Shown here piece after piece: positions 25,487 to 34,026 of a stretch of 64,000 nt of DNA. A model generated the notes under the pieces. It worked only from the letters and a program-made list of their open reading frames with translations, searched no databases and was not told where the DNA came from. Source of the DNA: Paenibacillus agri (GTDB taxonomy: Bacteria; Bacillota; Bacilli; Paenibacillales; Paenibacillaceae); contig NZ_JABWCS010000217.1 in assembly GCF_013359945.1 (NCBI RefSeq), positions 1 through 64,000 on the forward strand, written 5' to 3'. A program made the translations under genes and the position numbers. Each line of letters starts with the position of its first letter. Positions within the stretch are counted from its first letter, which is position 1.

Positions 25487-26821
25487 TCACTTCCCTTCTG
25501 AGATGACTTGGCTCCTTGAGCGTGACCCTCTGTACCATATCAGAACACCCAGAGAGCATAAACAGACAGCCAGCAGTACCCCATATACTTGCTTGTACGC
25601 TAAGGCTGGAGCAAGATCCTTCTGGGCATGCAGCAGTAAACCGCAGACGGCTACAGACACCGAGCCGCCAAAGAATTGGATCAATTGCAGTAGCCCCATC
25701 CCGGACCCGATCCATTGAGGCGGAAGAATTCGTGAGGTCTCGTTGTTCAACGATGCCATCGTTGCCGAGAAGGCTGGGGAGAAACAGAGGTAGCCGAGCA
25801 GAATAATCGCTGGCGAGGCCGAAAGATCCAGCGCAAAGACTCCCAGCGTGAAGGCCATGATCGCATGCCCAATCAGCAGGAAGCGCATATTGCCATAACG
25901 GTCGATCCAGCGGCCGACGAAGCGGGTACAGAAGGCGGAAAAGACTGCACCAGGGGCAATGAACAGGCCGATTGATAGCGCCGACTGATGGAATAGATTG
26001 GCGAGAGCGAGCGGCATCAGGAATAGGTTGCCAAGATTCAACACCAGGATACAGAATCCGATGGTTACCAGCTTTCCATACCCGGGCATGCCCAGTAGCT
26101 GAGGATTGATGAACGGGCTCTTTGCCCGTTTGAGATGCAGTGCATGAATCACGAAAGAAACCATGCTGATCCCGAGCCAAATCAGAGACTGGCTTGTTAC
26201 AGCAATCAGCAAGCTGGCCGCATTAATGATCGTAAGAGCAGCCCCCGGCACATCAAAGCTCGCCTGCCGCGGCATTTCCTTGGGCAGCAGGCGAAGAAGT
26301 ACCGGCAACACTAACAGCACCAGGCAGGTGACTCCGAACAGTCCGTTCCAGCCCCAATATTGGCTGATAAGGCCCCCTACAATCGGGCCGAGGCCGAACG
26401 CCATGGCGCTCCCCGCTGAGATCATGGCAATCGCTGCGCCCCGGCGCTCGGCAGGCACATACCGGCTGGCCAGAACAAGACCGAGGCCTGCCATGGAGCC
26501 TGATCCTGCCGACTGCAGAATTCTTGTGATTAAAAGCGCCGTGAAATGATGTGCAAATAGTCCGAAGACCGAAGCCAGCCCAAGCGTAATCAGGCCCACG
26601 GTAAGCAGCCTGCGGATCGGCACCAGATCCGACAGTCGGCTGTATATCACTGTAGACAACGCATATCCGATTGAATAGCTGGAAATCACCCATGAACCCA
26701 AATCGGCAGTGATCTGCAGATCCTGTATAATCGTTGGAATCGATACGTTAAACATCGTTGTGTTCATCACGACAATAAAGAGGCAAAAGGTCCATAGGGG
26801 CATCACGACTTTATCATTCAT
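25487..26821 (-). CDS. MFS transporter (drug:H+ antiporter type)
   Basis: The protein has 444 residues and about 12 membrane helices. The start PLWTFCLFIVVMNTTMFNVS and the motif-A-like loop SRLSDLVPIRRLL followed by ITRILQSAGSGSM are typical of Tet/QacA-like exporters. It is the first gene of the minus-strand unit: only 4 bases separate its stop from the start of the GH8-like gene, so it is probably part of the polysaccharide operon. Its substrate is unknown; it could export a precursor or be an unrelated passenger. Ribosome site GGATGG. Confidence 0.82.
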   Translation of the reverse strand: MNDKVVMPLWTFCLFIVVMNTTMFNVSIPTIIQDLQITADLGSWVISSYSIGYALSTVIYSRLSDLVPIRRLLTVGLITLGLASVFGLFAHHFTALLITRILQSAGSGSMAGLGLVLASRYVPAERRGAAIAMISAGSAMAFGLGPIVGGLISQYWGWNGLFGVTCLVLLVLPVLLRLLPKEMPRQASFDVPGAALTIINAASLLIAVTSQSLIWLGISMVSFVIHALHLKRAKSPFINPQLLGMPGYGKLVTIGFCILVLNLGNLFLMPLALANLFHQSALSIGLFIAPGAVFSAFCTRFVGRWIDRYGNMRFLLIGHAIMAFTLGVFALDLSASPAIILLGYLCFSPAFSATMASLNNETSRILPPQWIGSGMGLLQLIQFFGGSVSVAVCGLLLHAQKDLAPALAYKQVYGVLLAVCLCSLGVLIWYRGSRSRSQVISEGK

Positions 26822-26852
26822 TAGGTTCCATCCTATCTCTTGTTATGAATCC

Positions 26853-26880
26853 AGTATATACTTCATGCAAAGAAGAGCAA
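26853..26880 (-). promoter_or_regulatory. Promoter candidate of the MFS-ydaJ...ydaK operon
   Basis: On the minus strand, TTGCTC (26880-26875) and TATACT (26858-26853) are 16 bp apart, about 30 bases before the MFS start. The -35 lies inside the left arm of the preceding terminator stem. Confidence 0.55.
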
Positions 26881-26904
26881 GCCTCGGAATAGGCTTGCTC
26901 TTCT
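26871..26904 (-). terminator. Terminator of the xpt-pbuX operon
   Basis: AGAAGAGCAAGCCT and its exact complement form a 14-bp stem with a 6-base loop, followed on the minus strand by a short T-containing tail (TTTGC). It separates pbuX from the MFS gene. Confidence 0.75.
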
Positions 26905-26925
26905 GCTGTCCTTAATGGACGTATC

Positions 26926-28224
26926 TTATTGGGCTTCCTGCGAAACCGCTGTAGGTACTGCATTATCTTTGGTCTTGGACAGGAAAATATTCAGAATAAT
27001 GGCGGTCAACGAACCTGACACGATGCCGTTCTGCAGTAGCATTTTGGCAAACTCAGGCAGTTGGTCGAACATAGCCGGCAGCGTAGCCGAACCGAGACCC
27101 ACTGCGATACTGCATGCAGCAATCAGCAGGTTACCATCCTTACGCAGATCCACTTCCGACAGAATCGACATCCCGGAAGCAGCTACCGAGCCAAACATCA
27201 CGATCATGGCTCCGCCAAGCACTGCACTAGGAATGACGGTAGTCAGTGCAGCAAGCTTAGGCAGCAAACCTAGCACGATCATAATTCCACCTGCGGCAAA
27301 AATAACATTGCGTGTCTTCACGCGTGTCAACGAGATCAATCCGACATTCTGGGAGAATGCAGTGTAAGGGAAAGCATTGAAAATCCCGCCCAGCATAATG
27401 GCAAGGCCTTCCGAACGCAGTCCGTTCACAATTTGCTTCTGCTCTACCTTCTGATCGGTTGCACGGCCTACGGCAAAGTAGACGCCTGTGGATTCTACCA
27501 TACTAACGATGTTCACGATAATCATCGTCACGATCGCTGTCAGATTGAACTCCGGCCAGCCGAAGTAGAACGGCTGGGCAATGCTTACCCAAGAAGCTTC
27601 AGTTACGGAAGAGAAATGAACGATCCCCATACCGTAGCCGATGGCTGTACCGACCACCAGGCCGACCAGCACGGATACCGAGCGGAGAAAGCCGGTCGCC
27701 AGACGATTAACAATAAGAATTACCAATAGGGTAATCAAAGCCAGCAGCAGATTGCGCGGCTGTCCGAAGTCAGGACTGCCTTGGCCGCCAGCCACGTTAT
27801 TCATGGCTACCGGAATTAATGAAAGACCAATGATCGTCACGACAGAGCCGGTAACGATGGTCGGGAAGAACTTCAGCAGCTTGCCATATAAGGGGGCTGC
27901 CAGCACGACGAATATGCCTGAGATAATAATGGCCCCGTAGGCCGTCGCCAGATTACTGGAGAGGGAGATCGCAATGATCGGGCCTACTGCAGTAAAGGTA
28001 CAGCCGAGAATGACCGGCAGACGGCTGCCGAAATACTTAGTGCCCATGACCTGCAGCAGTGTGGCCAGCCCGCAGGTGAACAGGTCGGCGGCGATCAGAT
28101 ACGCCATCTGTGTGTTGTTAAGCTTCAGCGCCCCTCCCACAATCAGCGGGACAATGACCGCGCCGGCATACATCGCCAGTACATGCTGAAGCCCAAGTGT
28201 GAATACCTTTTGTTTGCTTAACAT
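26926..28224 (-). CDS. pbuX: Xanthine permease (NCS2 family)
   Basis: Membrane symporter importing xanthine. It has 432 residues and about 14 hydrophobic segments. NCS2 features are LGLQHVLAMYAGAVIVP, a conserved QNVGLISLTRVKTR block and VESTGVYFAVG. The ATG overlaps the xpt stop codon by 7 bases with GGAGAG in front, so the two are translated together, and the guanine riboswitch upstream of xpt controls both. The gene order xpt-pbuX is the same as in B. subtilis. Confidence 0.93.
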   Translation of the reverse strand: MLSKQKVFTLGLQHVLAMYAGAVIVPLIVGGALKLNNTQMAYLIAADLFTCGLATLLQVMGTKYFGSRLPVILGCTFTAVGPIIAISLSSNLATAYGAIIISGIFVVLAAPLYGKLLKFFPTIVTGSVVTIIGLSLIPVAMNNVAGGQGSPDFGQPRNLLLALITLLVILIVNRLATGFLRSVSVLVGLVVGTAIGYGMGIVHFSSVTEASWVSIAQPFYFGWPEFNLTAIVTMIIVNIVSMVESTGVYFAVGRATDQKVEQKQIVNGLRSEGLAIMLGGIFNAFPYTAFSQNVGLISLTRVKTRNVIFAAGGIMIVLGLLPKLAALTTVIPSAVLGGAMIVMFGSVAASGMSILSEVDLRKDGNLLIAACSIAVGLGSATLPAMFDQLPEFAKMLLQNGIVSGSLTAIILNIFLSKTKDNAVPTAVSQEAQ

Positions 28225-28838
28225 CCTGCACTCTCCTTCATTGATTGTGATTCTACGGTTGAATCATTGTCTATAAAATGAATCTCTCCTGGTACCATAG
28301 AAGCGATCCGGGCCAAGGAATGAACGTTGATCCCTCGCTGCTCGAGCAGCCCACGTCCTTCCTGGAAGCTCTTCTCGATCACACAGCCTACGCCAAGCAG
28401 CTCTGCGCCTGCTTCCTCGATAATATCAGCCAGCCCCACCAGCGCTGCGCCAGTAGCCAGAAAGTCATCGACAACGAGTACTTTATCCGCAGGCCCTAGA
28501 TATTTTTGCGAAATGCTAATCTGGTAATCTTCCTGACGGGTGAAAGAATGTACAGGAGCGGAATATACCGCTTCGGAAAGAGTGACTGCCTTTCTTTTCT
28601 TGGCATAGATGAATGGAACGCCCAGTGCAATCCCTGCAGCCATGGCAAACTGAATGCCGCTAGCTTCCACCGTGAGTATTTTTGTAATTGGCAGGTGACC
28701 GAAAATCCTCTTAAACTCTTGTCCGATCGCCAGTGCCAGCTCCGTATCGACCTGATGGTTCAGAAATGAATCTACCTTCAGCACCTTGTCCGATAGAATC
28801 AAGCCCTCTTGTCTAATGCGTTCCTCTAGTACCTTCAT
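28218..28838 (-). CDS. xpt: Xanthine phosphoribosyltransferase
   Basis: Cytoplasmic salvage enzyme turning xanthine and PRPP into XMP. It has 206 residues from the ATG at 28838 (MKVLEERIRQEG, like the B. subtilis start). The frame stays open further upstream, but there it runs through the riboswitch terminator and is not coding. The PRPP loop VLVVDDFLATGAAL and the typical LTVEASGIQFA are present. The best ribosome site (AAGGGG) is about 15 bases from the ATG, longer than usual. It is first in the operon with pbuX. Confidence 0.93.
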   Translation of the reverse strand: MKVLEERIRQEGLILSDKVLKVDSFLNHQVDTELALAIGQEFKRIFGHLPITKILTVEASGIQFAMAAGIALGVPFIYAKKRKAVTLSEAVYSAPVHSFTRQEDYQISISQKYLGPADKVLVVDDFLATGAALVGLADIIEEAGAELLGVGCVIEKSFQEGRGLLEQRGINVHSLARIASMVPGEIHFIDNDSTVESQSMKESAGC

Positions 28839-28873
28839 AATGAAAATTCGTCGCCCCTTCTCTTGTTGAAAAA

Positions 28874-28924
28874 TAAAAAAGGACAGACTCCTTGAGCGGT
28901 TCCTCTCAAGTGAATCTGTCCTTC
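28874..28924 (-). terminator. Riboswitch expression platform: intrinsic terminator
   Basis: Read on the minus strand, AAGGACAGATTC... pairs with ...GAGTCTGTCCTT and ends in six T. It lies about 110 bases after the purine aptamer and 36 bases before xpt, so guanine binding should favour this terminator. Confidence 0.88.
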
Positions 28925-29031
28925 TGGGTTTTTGTCCCTGGGTGGTGTAACACATTATAGTGTCCGCATCGCTTGGACCAGCCCTTCTTTCGCCATAGCA
29001 GCAGAAGCGGAACCCTAGATGCGCTACTTCA

Positions 29032-29100
29032 CTCATAGTCGGACAATTACAGTGGTCATCCGGTAGAAACTTATGGGCCATATCCCCATGATTATATGAG
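29032..29100 (-). ncRNA. Guanine-type purine riboswitch aptamer
   Basis: On the minus strand the conserved parts appear in order: P1 arm CTCATA, TATAATC, GGGATATGGCCC (P2), AAGTTTCTACC, the P3 region, TAATTGTCCGACTATGAG. The base that pairs with the ligand is the C of GTCCGAC, which marks guanine rather than adenine specificity. It controls xpt and pbuX through the downstream terminator. The match to the consensus is nearly complete. Confidence 0.96.
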
Positions 29101-29133
29101 TTTTTATGAATATTCCGATTGAATACTTTGTAT

Positions 29134-29162
29134 ATCTTACACGGTCAGCTCAGGTGTTACAA
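29134..29162 (-). promoter_or_regulatory. Promoter candidate of the riboswitch-xpt-pbuX transcript
   Basis: On the minus strand, TTGTAA and TAAGAT are 17 bp apart, placing the start site about 25-30 bases before the aptamer P1 helix. Confidence 0.5.
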
Positions 29163-29247
29163 GCAAAATTTTAAGGGTGTTTCTCCCTGTCTTCATGAAA
29201 TAAACCATTTCATCCATTTCGCGAAACGCCGCCATCCCTACGCCCTT

Positions 29248-29289
29248 AAAACAAAACTCCCGGAGCTCTGATCCAGAGTCCCCGGGAGT
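29248..29289 (-). terminator. Intrinsic terminator of greA
   Basis: ACTCCCGGGGACTCTG (minus strand) pairs imperfectly with CAGAGCTCCGGGAGT and is followed by TTTTGTTTT. Confidence 0.85.
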
Positions 29290-29292
29290 AGG

Positions 29293-29772
29293 CTATACCA
29301 TTTTAATCTCGAGCAATTCGTACTTGATGACACCAGCAGGTGCATTGACGTGGATAACATCACCAATTTTCTTCCCCAGCAATTCCTTGCCCAGGGGACT
29401 CTCATAGGACAGCTTGTTATCCAGCACATCTGCTTCGGCTGGGCCTACGATCTTATAGTCGATTTTCTCCGCATATTCAATATCGTTCAATGTAACCGTC
29501 GCCCCTACACTAACCACAGAGAGATCCACACTGCTCTCATCCACGATCCGGGCCTTGGTCAGCATCTTCTCCAGAATCATGATCCGGGTCTCCATGAACG
29601 ACTGGTCTTCCTTCGCAGAGTGGTATTCACTGTTCTCTTTCAAGTCCCCGTAGCTGATTGCCAGCTTCAGACGTGCGGCCAGTTCCTTCCGCTTGACGGT
29701 CTTCAGGTCTCTGAGCTCATCTTCCAGCTTGGCCAACCCTTCTTTAGTTAACAATACTTCTTCATTGGACAT
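29293..29772 (-). CDS. greA: Transcription elongation factor GreA
   Basis: Rescues backtracked RNA polymerase by stimulating transcript cleavage. It has 159 residues. The N-terminal coiled coil carries the acidic tip region (ISYGDLKENSEYHSAKEDQ), and the C-terminal FKBP-like domain ends with ESPLGKELLGKKIGDVIHV. AGGAG is 8 bases before the ATG. It is a single-gene unit with its own terminator, between the purine operon and the divergent flavoprotein gene. Confidence 0.95.
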   Translation of the reverse strand: MSNEEVLLTKEGLAKLEDELRDLKTVKRKELAARLKLAISYGDLKENSEYHSAKEDQSFMETRIMILEKMLTKARIVDESSVDLSVVSVGATVTLNDIEYAEKIDYKIVGPAEADVLDNKLSYESPLGKELLGKKIGDVIHVNAPAGVIKYELLEIKMV

Positions 29773-29995
29773 ATTCTACAACTCCTATTTGGCTTGCCTT
29801 TATTGTAGTGTAACCTATATTGAGCGAACTTGCGAAAAGAAAACGCTATACCGGGATGATAATCTAATATTTCCAATCCTGACGAGAAATTTCCGTCTGC
29901 CGGAAAGAATGAAATTACTGTACCATAGTCATATGAGTGTTCCCCGTTTCCAGGGTATATGCCTCAAAAAATGACTACAGTAAGGAGTATGGCAA

Positions 29996-31444
29996 GTGAA
30001 ACTCAAACCGGCTGAAAGCAAGCTCAAGAAATTTCAAGGATGGCTGCTTATTGCACTTATTCTGTCGCTGCTCACCCCTATTCCTTTCTCCTCAAAGGCT
30101 CAAGCTATTACAGCATCTGGTTCAGAAGCTCCCCAGTATGATGTCGTTGTGATTGGGAGCGAAATTCAAGGCGTCCTGCTCGCCAGAGAGGCACGTAACC
30201 AGGGATTGAAGGTAATGATTCTAGACCCGCGCAGTCGCCCGGGCGGCGAGTTACTCCAAGGCCAGATGTTTTTCCTCGATGATGTGAACGACAACAGCAA
30301 GAGGAATCTGGTTCAAGGCGAGATCAAGAACCTGTTCAACGATTACAAGAAAGGCAAGATCCGCAAGGCAGGCGATTTCGAGCTCTATTATGAAAAATTG
30401 GTCCAAGGTATCCCGATGCAGAGTGGAGTCACCATTGATTCGGTGTCCACCGTGAGCGGCGCCAAGGATAAGTCCCTGCAATCCCTCACCTATCGTCTAA
30501 AGAACGGCTCCAAAACAACCGTCACCTCCAGATACTGGGTGGAAAATACAGATTTCAATGCCCTGTCCGGTAAGCTGAACGGCAAGCGCATTCCGGGAAT
30601 GGAGACCATCTATAACGGTAAGAAACCAGATTACATGGCCGCCACCTATATGCTGAACTTTAAGAATGTGGACTGGGGCAAGCTGCACCAGGCTGTACTG
30701 AATGATTATCCATTAACCAACGTAGCCAAAAAATACGGCCCTAACACCTATGTAGACTGGCAGTTTGCCACCGGCTTCAGCAACATCACCAACCAGTACA
30801 AGGCCCAGAATAGCCTGTTGAAGCTGCGCGGGCTGAACGTAACCTATCAGAAGGACGGCGAAGCCATCATCAACGGTCTGCTCATTTATGATGTCAATCC
30901 TGCCGATCCCATCTCCGTACAGAGTGCAGTAGCCAAAGGCCGTGTTGAAGCACCACATATCCTGAGCTTCCTGCGTGCCAATATTCCCGGTTTCGCTAAG
31001 GCGGAGCTGAACGGCTTCCCCGACTATCTGTACATCCGCGACTATAACCGGTTCGAGACGCAATATGTGCTGGACTACCCTGATCTCATGAGCAGCAGAA
31101 TGTTCTGGGATAATGTCAGCATTGGAGGCTATCCGATTGACCTGCAGGGCACTCGGACCATTCCAACCGGCATCGGATTTGGCAAGCCGGACCATTACGG
31201 TCTGCCGCTGCGTTCGTTCGAGCTGAAGTCCTATGATAATGTGCTGGTGACGGGCAAAAATGTCGGTGCTACCATCAAGGCTTACGGCAGCGCCAGAATC
31301 ATGCCAACCACAGCGCTGGCGGCACAAACGATTGGAATTATTATAGGCCGGGAAAAGAATAAGCGGCTGGTTGACCTGACAGCGGCGGATTTCAAGCGAA
31401 TTCATCAATACCTGGCTAAGGATTATAAAATCGTGCTCTCCTAG
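29996..31444 (+). CDS. Exported FAD-dependent oxidoreductase
   Basis: The protein has 482 residues. The N-terminus has a basic region and a hydrophobic stretch ending SSKAQA, a Sec-type signal, so the flavoprotein is predicted outside the membrane, which is unusual. The dinucleotide fold starts YDVVVIGSEIQGVLLAREA (the glycine motif is altered to GSEIQG) and continues with ILDPRSRPGGE. The C-terminal FAD segment is NVLVTGKNVGATIKAYGSARIMP. It resembles the FAD_oxidored family, often tagged as xanthan-lyase-like. GTG start 8 bases after AAGGAG. It lies 119 bases upstream of the ATP-grasp gene on the same strand, possibly one unit. The substrate is unknown. Confidence 0.8.
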   Translation: MKLKPAESKLKKFQGWLLIALILSLLTPIPFSSKAQAITASGSEAPQYDVVVIGSEIQGVLLAREARNQGLKVMILDPRSRPGGELLQGQMFFLDDVNDNSKRNLVQGEIKNLFNDYKKGKIRKAGDFELYYEKLVQGIPMQSGVTIDSVSTVSGAKDKSLQSLTYRLKNGSKTTVTSRYWVENTDFNALSGKLNGKRIPGMETIYNGKKPDYMAATYMLNFKNVDWGKLHQAVLNDYPLTNVAKKYGPNTYVDWQFATGFSNITNQYKAQNSLLKLRGLNVTYQKDGEAIINGLLIYDVNPADPISVQSAVAKGRVEAPHILSFLRANIPGFAKAELNGFPDYLYIRDYNRFETQYVLDYPDLMSSRMFWDNVSIGGYPIDLQGTRTIPTGIGFGKPDHYGLPLRSFELKSYDNVLVTGKNVGATIKAYGSARIMPTTALAAQTIGIIIGREKNKRLVDLTAADFKRIHQYLAKDYKIVLS

Positions 31445-31563
31445 CAGAGCAAGGATTCAAGGTGAATCCGAGGATTGACGGATCAGGATGAAGCTGGTAG
31501 ATTGAATCTAAATCATACAATTCAACTCGGAATTAATACTTTTAAGCTAAAGGGGTTGTTATC

Positions 31564-32739
31564 ATGAATTTTGTATTTTTCTCCCCTCACTTCCCACAGA
31601 ACAGCACAGAGTTTTGTTACCATCTGCACGAACAGGGAGCAACCGTGTTAGGGATTGGCGATGTCGAGTATGCCCACTTGGAGGACAAGCTGACAACCTC
31701 GCTTACAGAGTATTACAAGGTGGGTGATCTGGAGAATTATGATGAGATTCTGCGAGCCGTAGGGTATTTCACTCACAAATACGGCAAAATCGACCGCTTC
31801 GAATCCCTGAACGAATACTGGCTGGAACAGGACGCCAGCATTCGAACTGATTTCAACATCTATGGCACCAAAACGGATTTTGTGTATAACCTGAAGCAAA
31901 AGTCCAAAATGAAAGAGTTTTTCCATAAAAGCGGTGTAAGCACCGTGCAATTCTCCACAGGAACCACCCGTGCCGACATTGACCCCTTTCTTCAGACCGT
32001 CGATTTCCCTCTGGTCGTCAAACCTGACCTTGGCTCAGGCGCCAGCATGACTTACAAGATCAACAATGAACAAGAGCTGAACGATTTCTTTGCAACAAAG
32101 CCCGGGGACGTGGCTTTTATTATCGAGGAATTCATCGATGGCATTATCCTTACCTATGATGGACTGGTTGATATTCATGGGACCGTGCGTTTTGCGACCA
32201 GCCACCGCTTTGAGCAAAGTGTCATGGACGTCGTCAACAACGATGATCACCTCTTCTACTTCTGCCTCAAATATGTCAGTCCAGAGGTAGAGCAGGCTGG
32301 CAAAAGTATTCTGAAGGCCTTCGATATTCGTGAACGCTTCTTCCATATCGAGTTATTCAAATCGAATAAGGATGGACGAATCATTGCGCTGGAGGTCAAC
32401 ATGCGGCCGCCCGGCGCCTGGATGACGGATGCCATCAACTACACTCATGACATCGATATATACAAGGAATGGGCCTCTATGATTGTTCATAACGAGGTTG
32501 GAGGTCCTTATAACGGCAAATACTACACCGGTTATGCCAGCCGCAAAAACCACAAAACTTATACCTATAGCCATGAAGATATTCTGGCCGCCTTTGGCGC
32601 AAACATCGTCCATTTCAATGTGATTGAGGAAGTATTCAGCAGGGCCTCCGGGAACAGCGCCTATCAGTTCCGTGCAGAGGATCTGGATAAGATCAGACAG
32701 ATTGTCCACTTTATCCAACAAGAAGAACAGGGTGTGTGA
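31564..32739 (+). CDS. ATP-grasp family carboxylate-amine ligase
   Basis: Predicted to activate a carboxylate as acyl phosphate and join it to an amine or thiol. It has 391 residues. ATP-grasp landmarks are FPLVVKPDLGSGASMTY (about 150-166), the adenine hinge IIEEFIDG, and the metal-binding ALEVNMRPPGAWMTD with Glu and Asn ligands. No carrier or second catalytic domain is fused. AAAGGGG precedes the ATG. The 3' end overlaps the esterase gene (GTGA), so the two proteins are translationally coupled and probably act on the same compound. The substrates cannot be read from sequence. Confidence 0.85.
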   Translation: MNFVFFSPHFPQNSTEFCYHLHEQGATVLGIGDVEYAHLEDKLTTSLTEYYKVGDLENYDEILRAVGYFTHKYGKIDRFESLNEYWLEQDASIRTDFNIYGTKTDFVYNLKQKSKMKEFFHKSGVSTVQFSTGTTRADIDPFLQTVDFPLVVKPDLGSGASMTYKINNEQELNDFFATKPGDVAFIIEEFIDGIILTYDGLVDIHGTVRFATSHRFEQSVMDVVNNDDHLFYFCLKYVSPEVEQAGKSILKAFDIRERFFHIELFKSNKDGRIIALEVNMRPPGAWMTDAINYTHDIDIYKEWASMIVHNEVGGPYNGKYYTGYASRKNHKTYTYSHEDILAAFGANIVHFNVIEEVFSRASGNSAYQFRAEDLDKIRQIVHFIQQEEQGV

Positions 32740-33491
32740 GGATGAGGATAAGCTATCATAAAGAGTACAGTCAATTTCTGAACCGTGATATGGAGTATAA
32801 AATCTATGGCCATGCCGGCAAACCTATGCTCGTATTCCCCACCTCGCTCGGCAGATTCTATCAATATGAGGACTCCGGCATGGTGAACACGCTCCGGGAA
32901 TTTATCGATGCTGGTAAATTGCAGATTTGGGCCTGCGACAGCATCGATGAGGAGACCTTCTTCTCTACGCACTGGAATATCGAGGATAGAGTCGCCAGAC
33001 ATGAGCAATACGATAAATACATTACTCAAGAACTGGTACCTGGCATCCTTCATCAGAGCAAATGGAACAATGGCGGCAACGAGCAGCGTATTCTGATTTC
33101 CGGCTGCTCTATGGGCGCTTATTACAGCGGCAATTTCTTCTTCCGTTATCCGCAATATTTCGATACCTTAATCGCCCTTAGCGGGGTCTACTCTACAAGA
33201 TACTTCTTTGGCGATTATGTCAGTGAGGCTGTCTATTTCAACTCACCACTGGATTATCTGCCCGGGCTGCACGATGACTATTACCTGAACCAGTACAGGC
33301 ACAGCAATATCATCATTTGCTGCGGCCAGGGTGCTTATGAAGACGAGATGCTGCAGGAGACACACTTACTGCAGGATCTGCTGGAGCGCAAGCAAATCCC
33401 GGCCCGTATCGACTATTGGGGCTCAGATGTGGACCATGACTGGCCCTGGTGGAACCGGCAAATTCATCATTATGTCAGCGGCTGCCTCTAA
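32736..33491 (+). CDS. Esterase D/antigen-85-like alpha/beta hydrolase
   Basis: The protein has 251 residues and no signal peptide. The serine-nucleophile elbow is GCSMGAYY (near residue 126), with the acid expected around IICCGQGAYEDE and the His in DVDHDWPWW. The pattern fits the putative esterase family (PF00756-like). The start is GTG at 32736, overlapping the ATP-grasp stop, or the ATG at 32742. With the ATP-grasp partner it could release or transfer the ligated product. Which ester or amide it cuts is unknown. Confidence 0.82.
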   Translation: MRMRISYHKEYSQFLNRDMEYKIYGHAGKPMLVFPTSLGRFYQYEDSGMVNTLREFIDAGKLQIWACDSIDEETFFSTHWNIEDRVARHEQYDKYITQELVPGILHQSKWNNGGNEQRILISGCSMGAYYSGNFFFRYPQYFDTLIALSGVYSTRYFFGDYVSEAVYFNSPLDYLPGLHDDYYLNQYRHSNIIICCGQGAYEDEMLQETHLLQDLLERKQIPARIDYWGSDVDHDWPWWNRQIHHYVSGCL

Positions 33492-33505
33492 GTCCTGCTA
33501 ACGTT

Positions 33506-33542
33506 AAAGCGCCCCGGGCATCGTGCCCGGGGCGCTCTTTTA
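33506..33542 (+). terminator. Terminator closing the flavoprotein/ATP-grasp/esterase unit
   Basis: AGCGCCCCGGGCA and TGCCCGGGGCGCT form a perfect 13-bp stem with a 3-base loop, followed by CTTTTT-like pyrimidines. Confidence 0.9.
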
Positions 33543-33560
33543 ATTGTCTGCCGTTATGCC

Positions 33561-33851
33561 TTATTCTTTCGGCAGATTCTCTTTGCAGAACTGAAGCAGC
33601 TCTGCTTCCTCATCTTCTTCCAGATCGAACTCCAGAAGCTGGTGAGTTGCCGTACCCAGCAGATCGTAGCTTACGATGCTAGTGACATCATCTTCAACCT
33701 TCACAATGGTCCGTGCGGAAACGCCGCCGTCCACAAACAACTCGTCATCCTCCGCAATATCCAAATGAACCATAAACTCATATCGTTTGCCGGAAATAAT
33801 TCCGAACGGGTCCTTGATTTGACCCACTATGTAGCTCTTTACTGTCAACAC
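33561..33851 (-). CDS. DUF6509-like small acidic protein
   Basis: The protein has 96 residues from the GTG at 33851, which follows GAGGT by about 10 bases; TTG at 33848 is an alternative. An open frame runs further upstream to 34226 but overlaps rlmN antisense and is not credible. The protein starts LTVKSYIVGQIKDPFGII and ends with the acidic EFDLEEDEEAELLQFCKE, matching what I remember of the DUF6509 family in Bacillales. No known function. Minus strand, downstream of rlmN but beyond its terminator. Confidence 0.7.
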   Translation of the reverse strand: MLTVKSYIVGQIKDPFGIISGKRYEFMVHLDIAEDDELFVDGGVSARTIVKVEDDVTSIVSYDLLGTATHQLLEFDLEEDEEAELLQFCKENLPKE

Positions 33852-33988
33852 TGATCCATCAACCTCTTTTCCTCGCAACTGCCGCGTACCTGTATCATAA
33901 CCTAACATCGGCTGGGCGGCAAACGAGGTTCTACATAAATCAGTACCTATTTCTTCCTGAGAACAGAGAGTGCCTGACTTTAAGCATG

Positions 33989-34012
33989 AAAAAAACGTCC
34001 CCGCAGGGACGT
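33989..34012 (-). terminator. Intrinsic terminator of rlmN
   Basis: On the minus strand ACGTCCC pairs with GGGACGT around a 4-base loop and is followed by six T. Confidence 0.88.
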
Positions 34013-34026
34013 CCGCAATCCAAATT

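Noticed and set aside
28839..29081. N-terminal extension of xpt
   Set aside because: The extended frame would translate the riboswitch terminator and part of the aptamer; family members start at the MKVLEER position.
30713..31408. 231-codon frame antisense to the flavoprotein gene
   Set aside because: Shadow frame; no start signal and no recognised fold.
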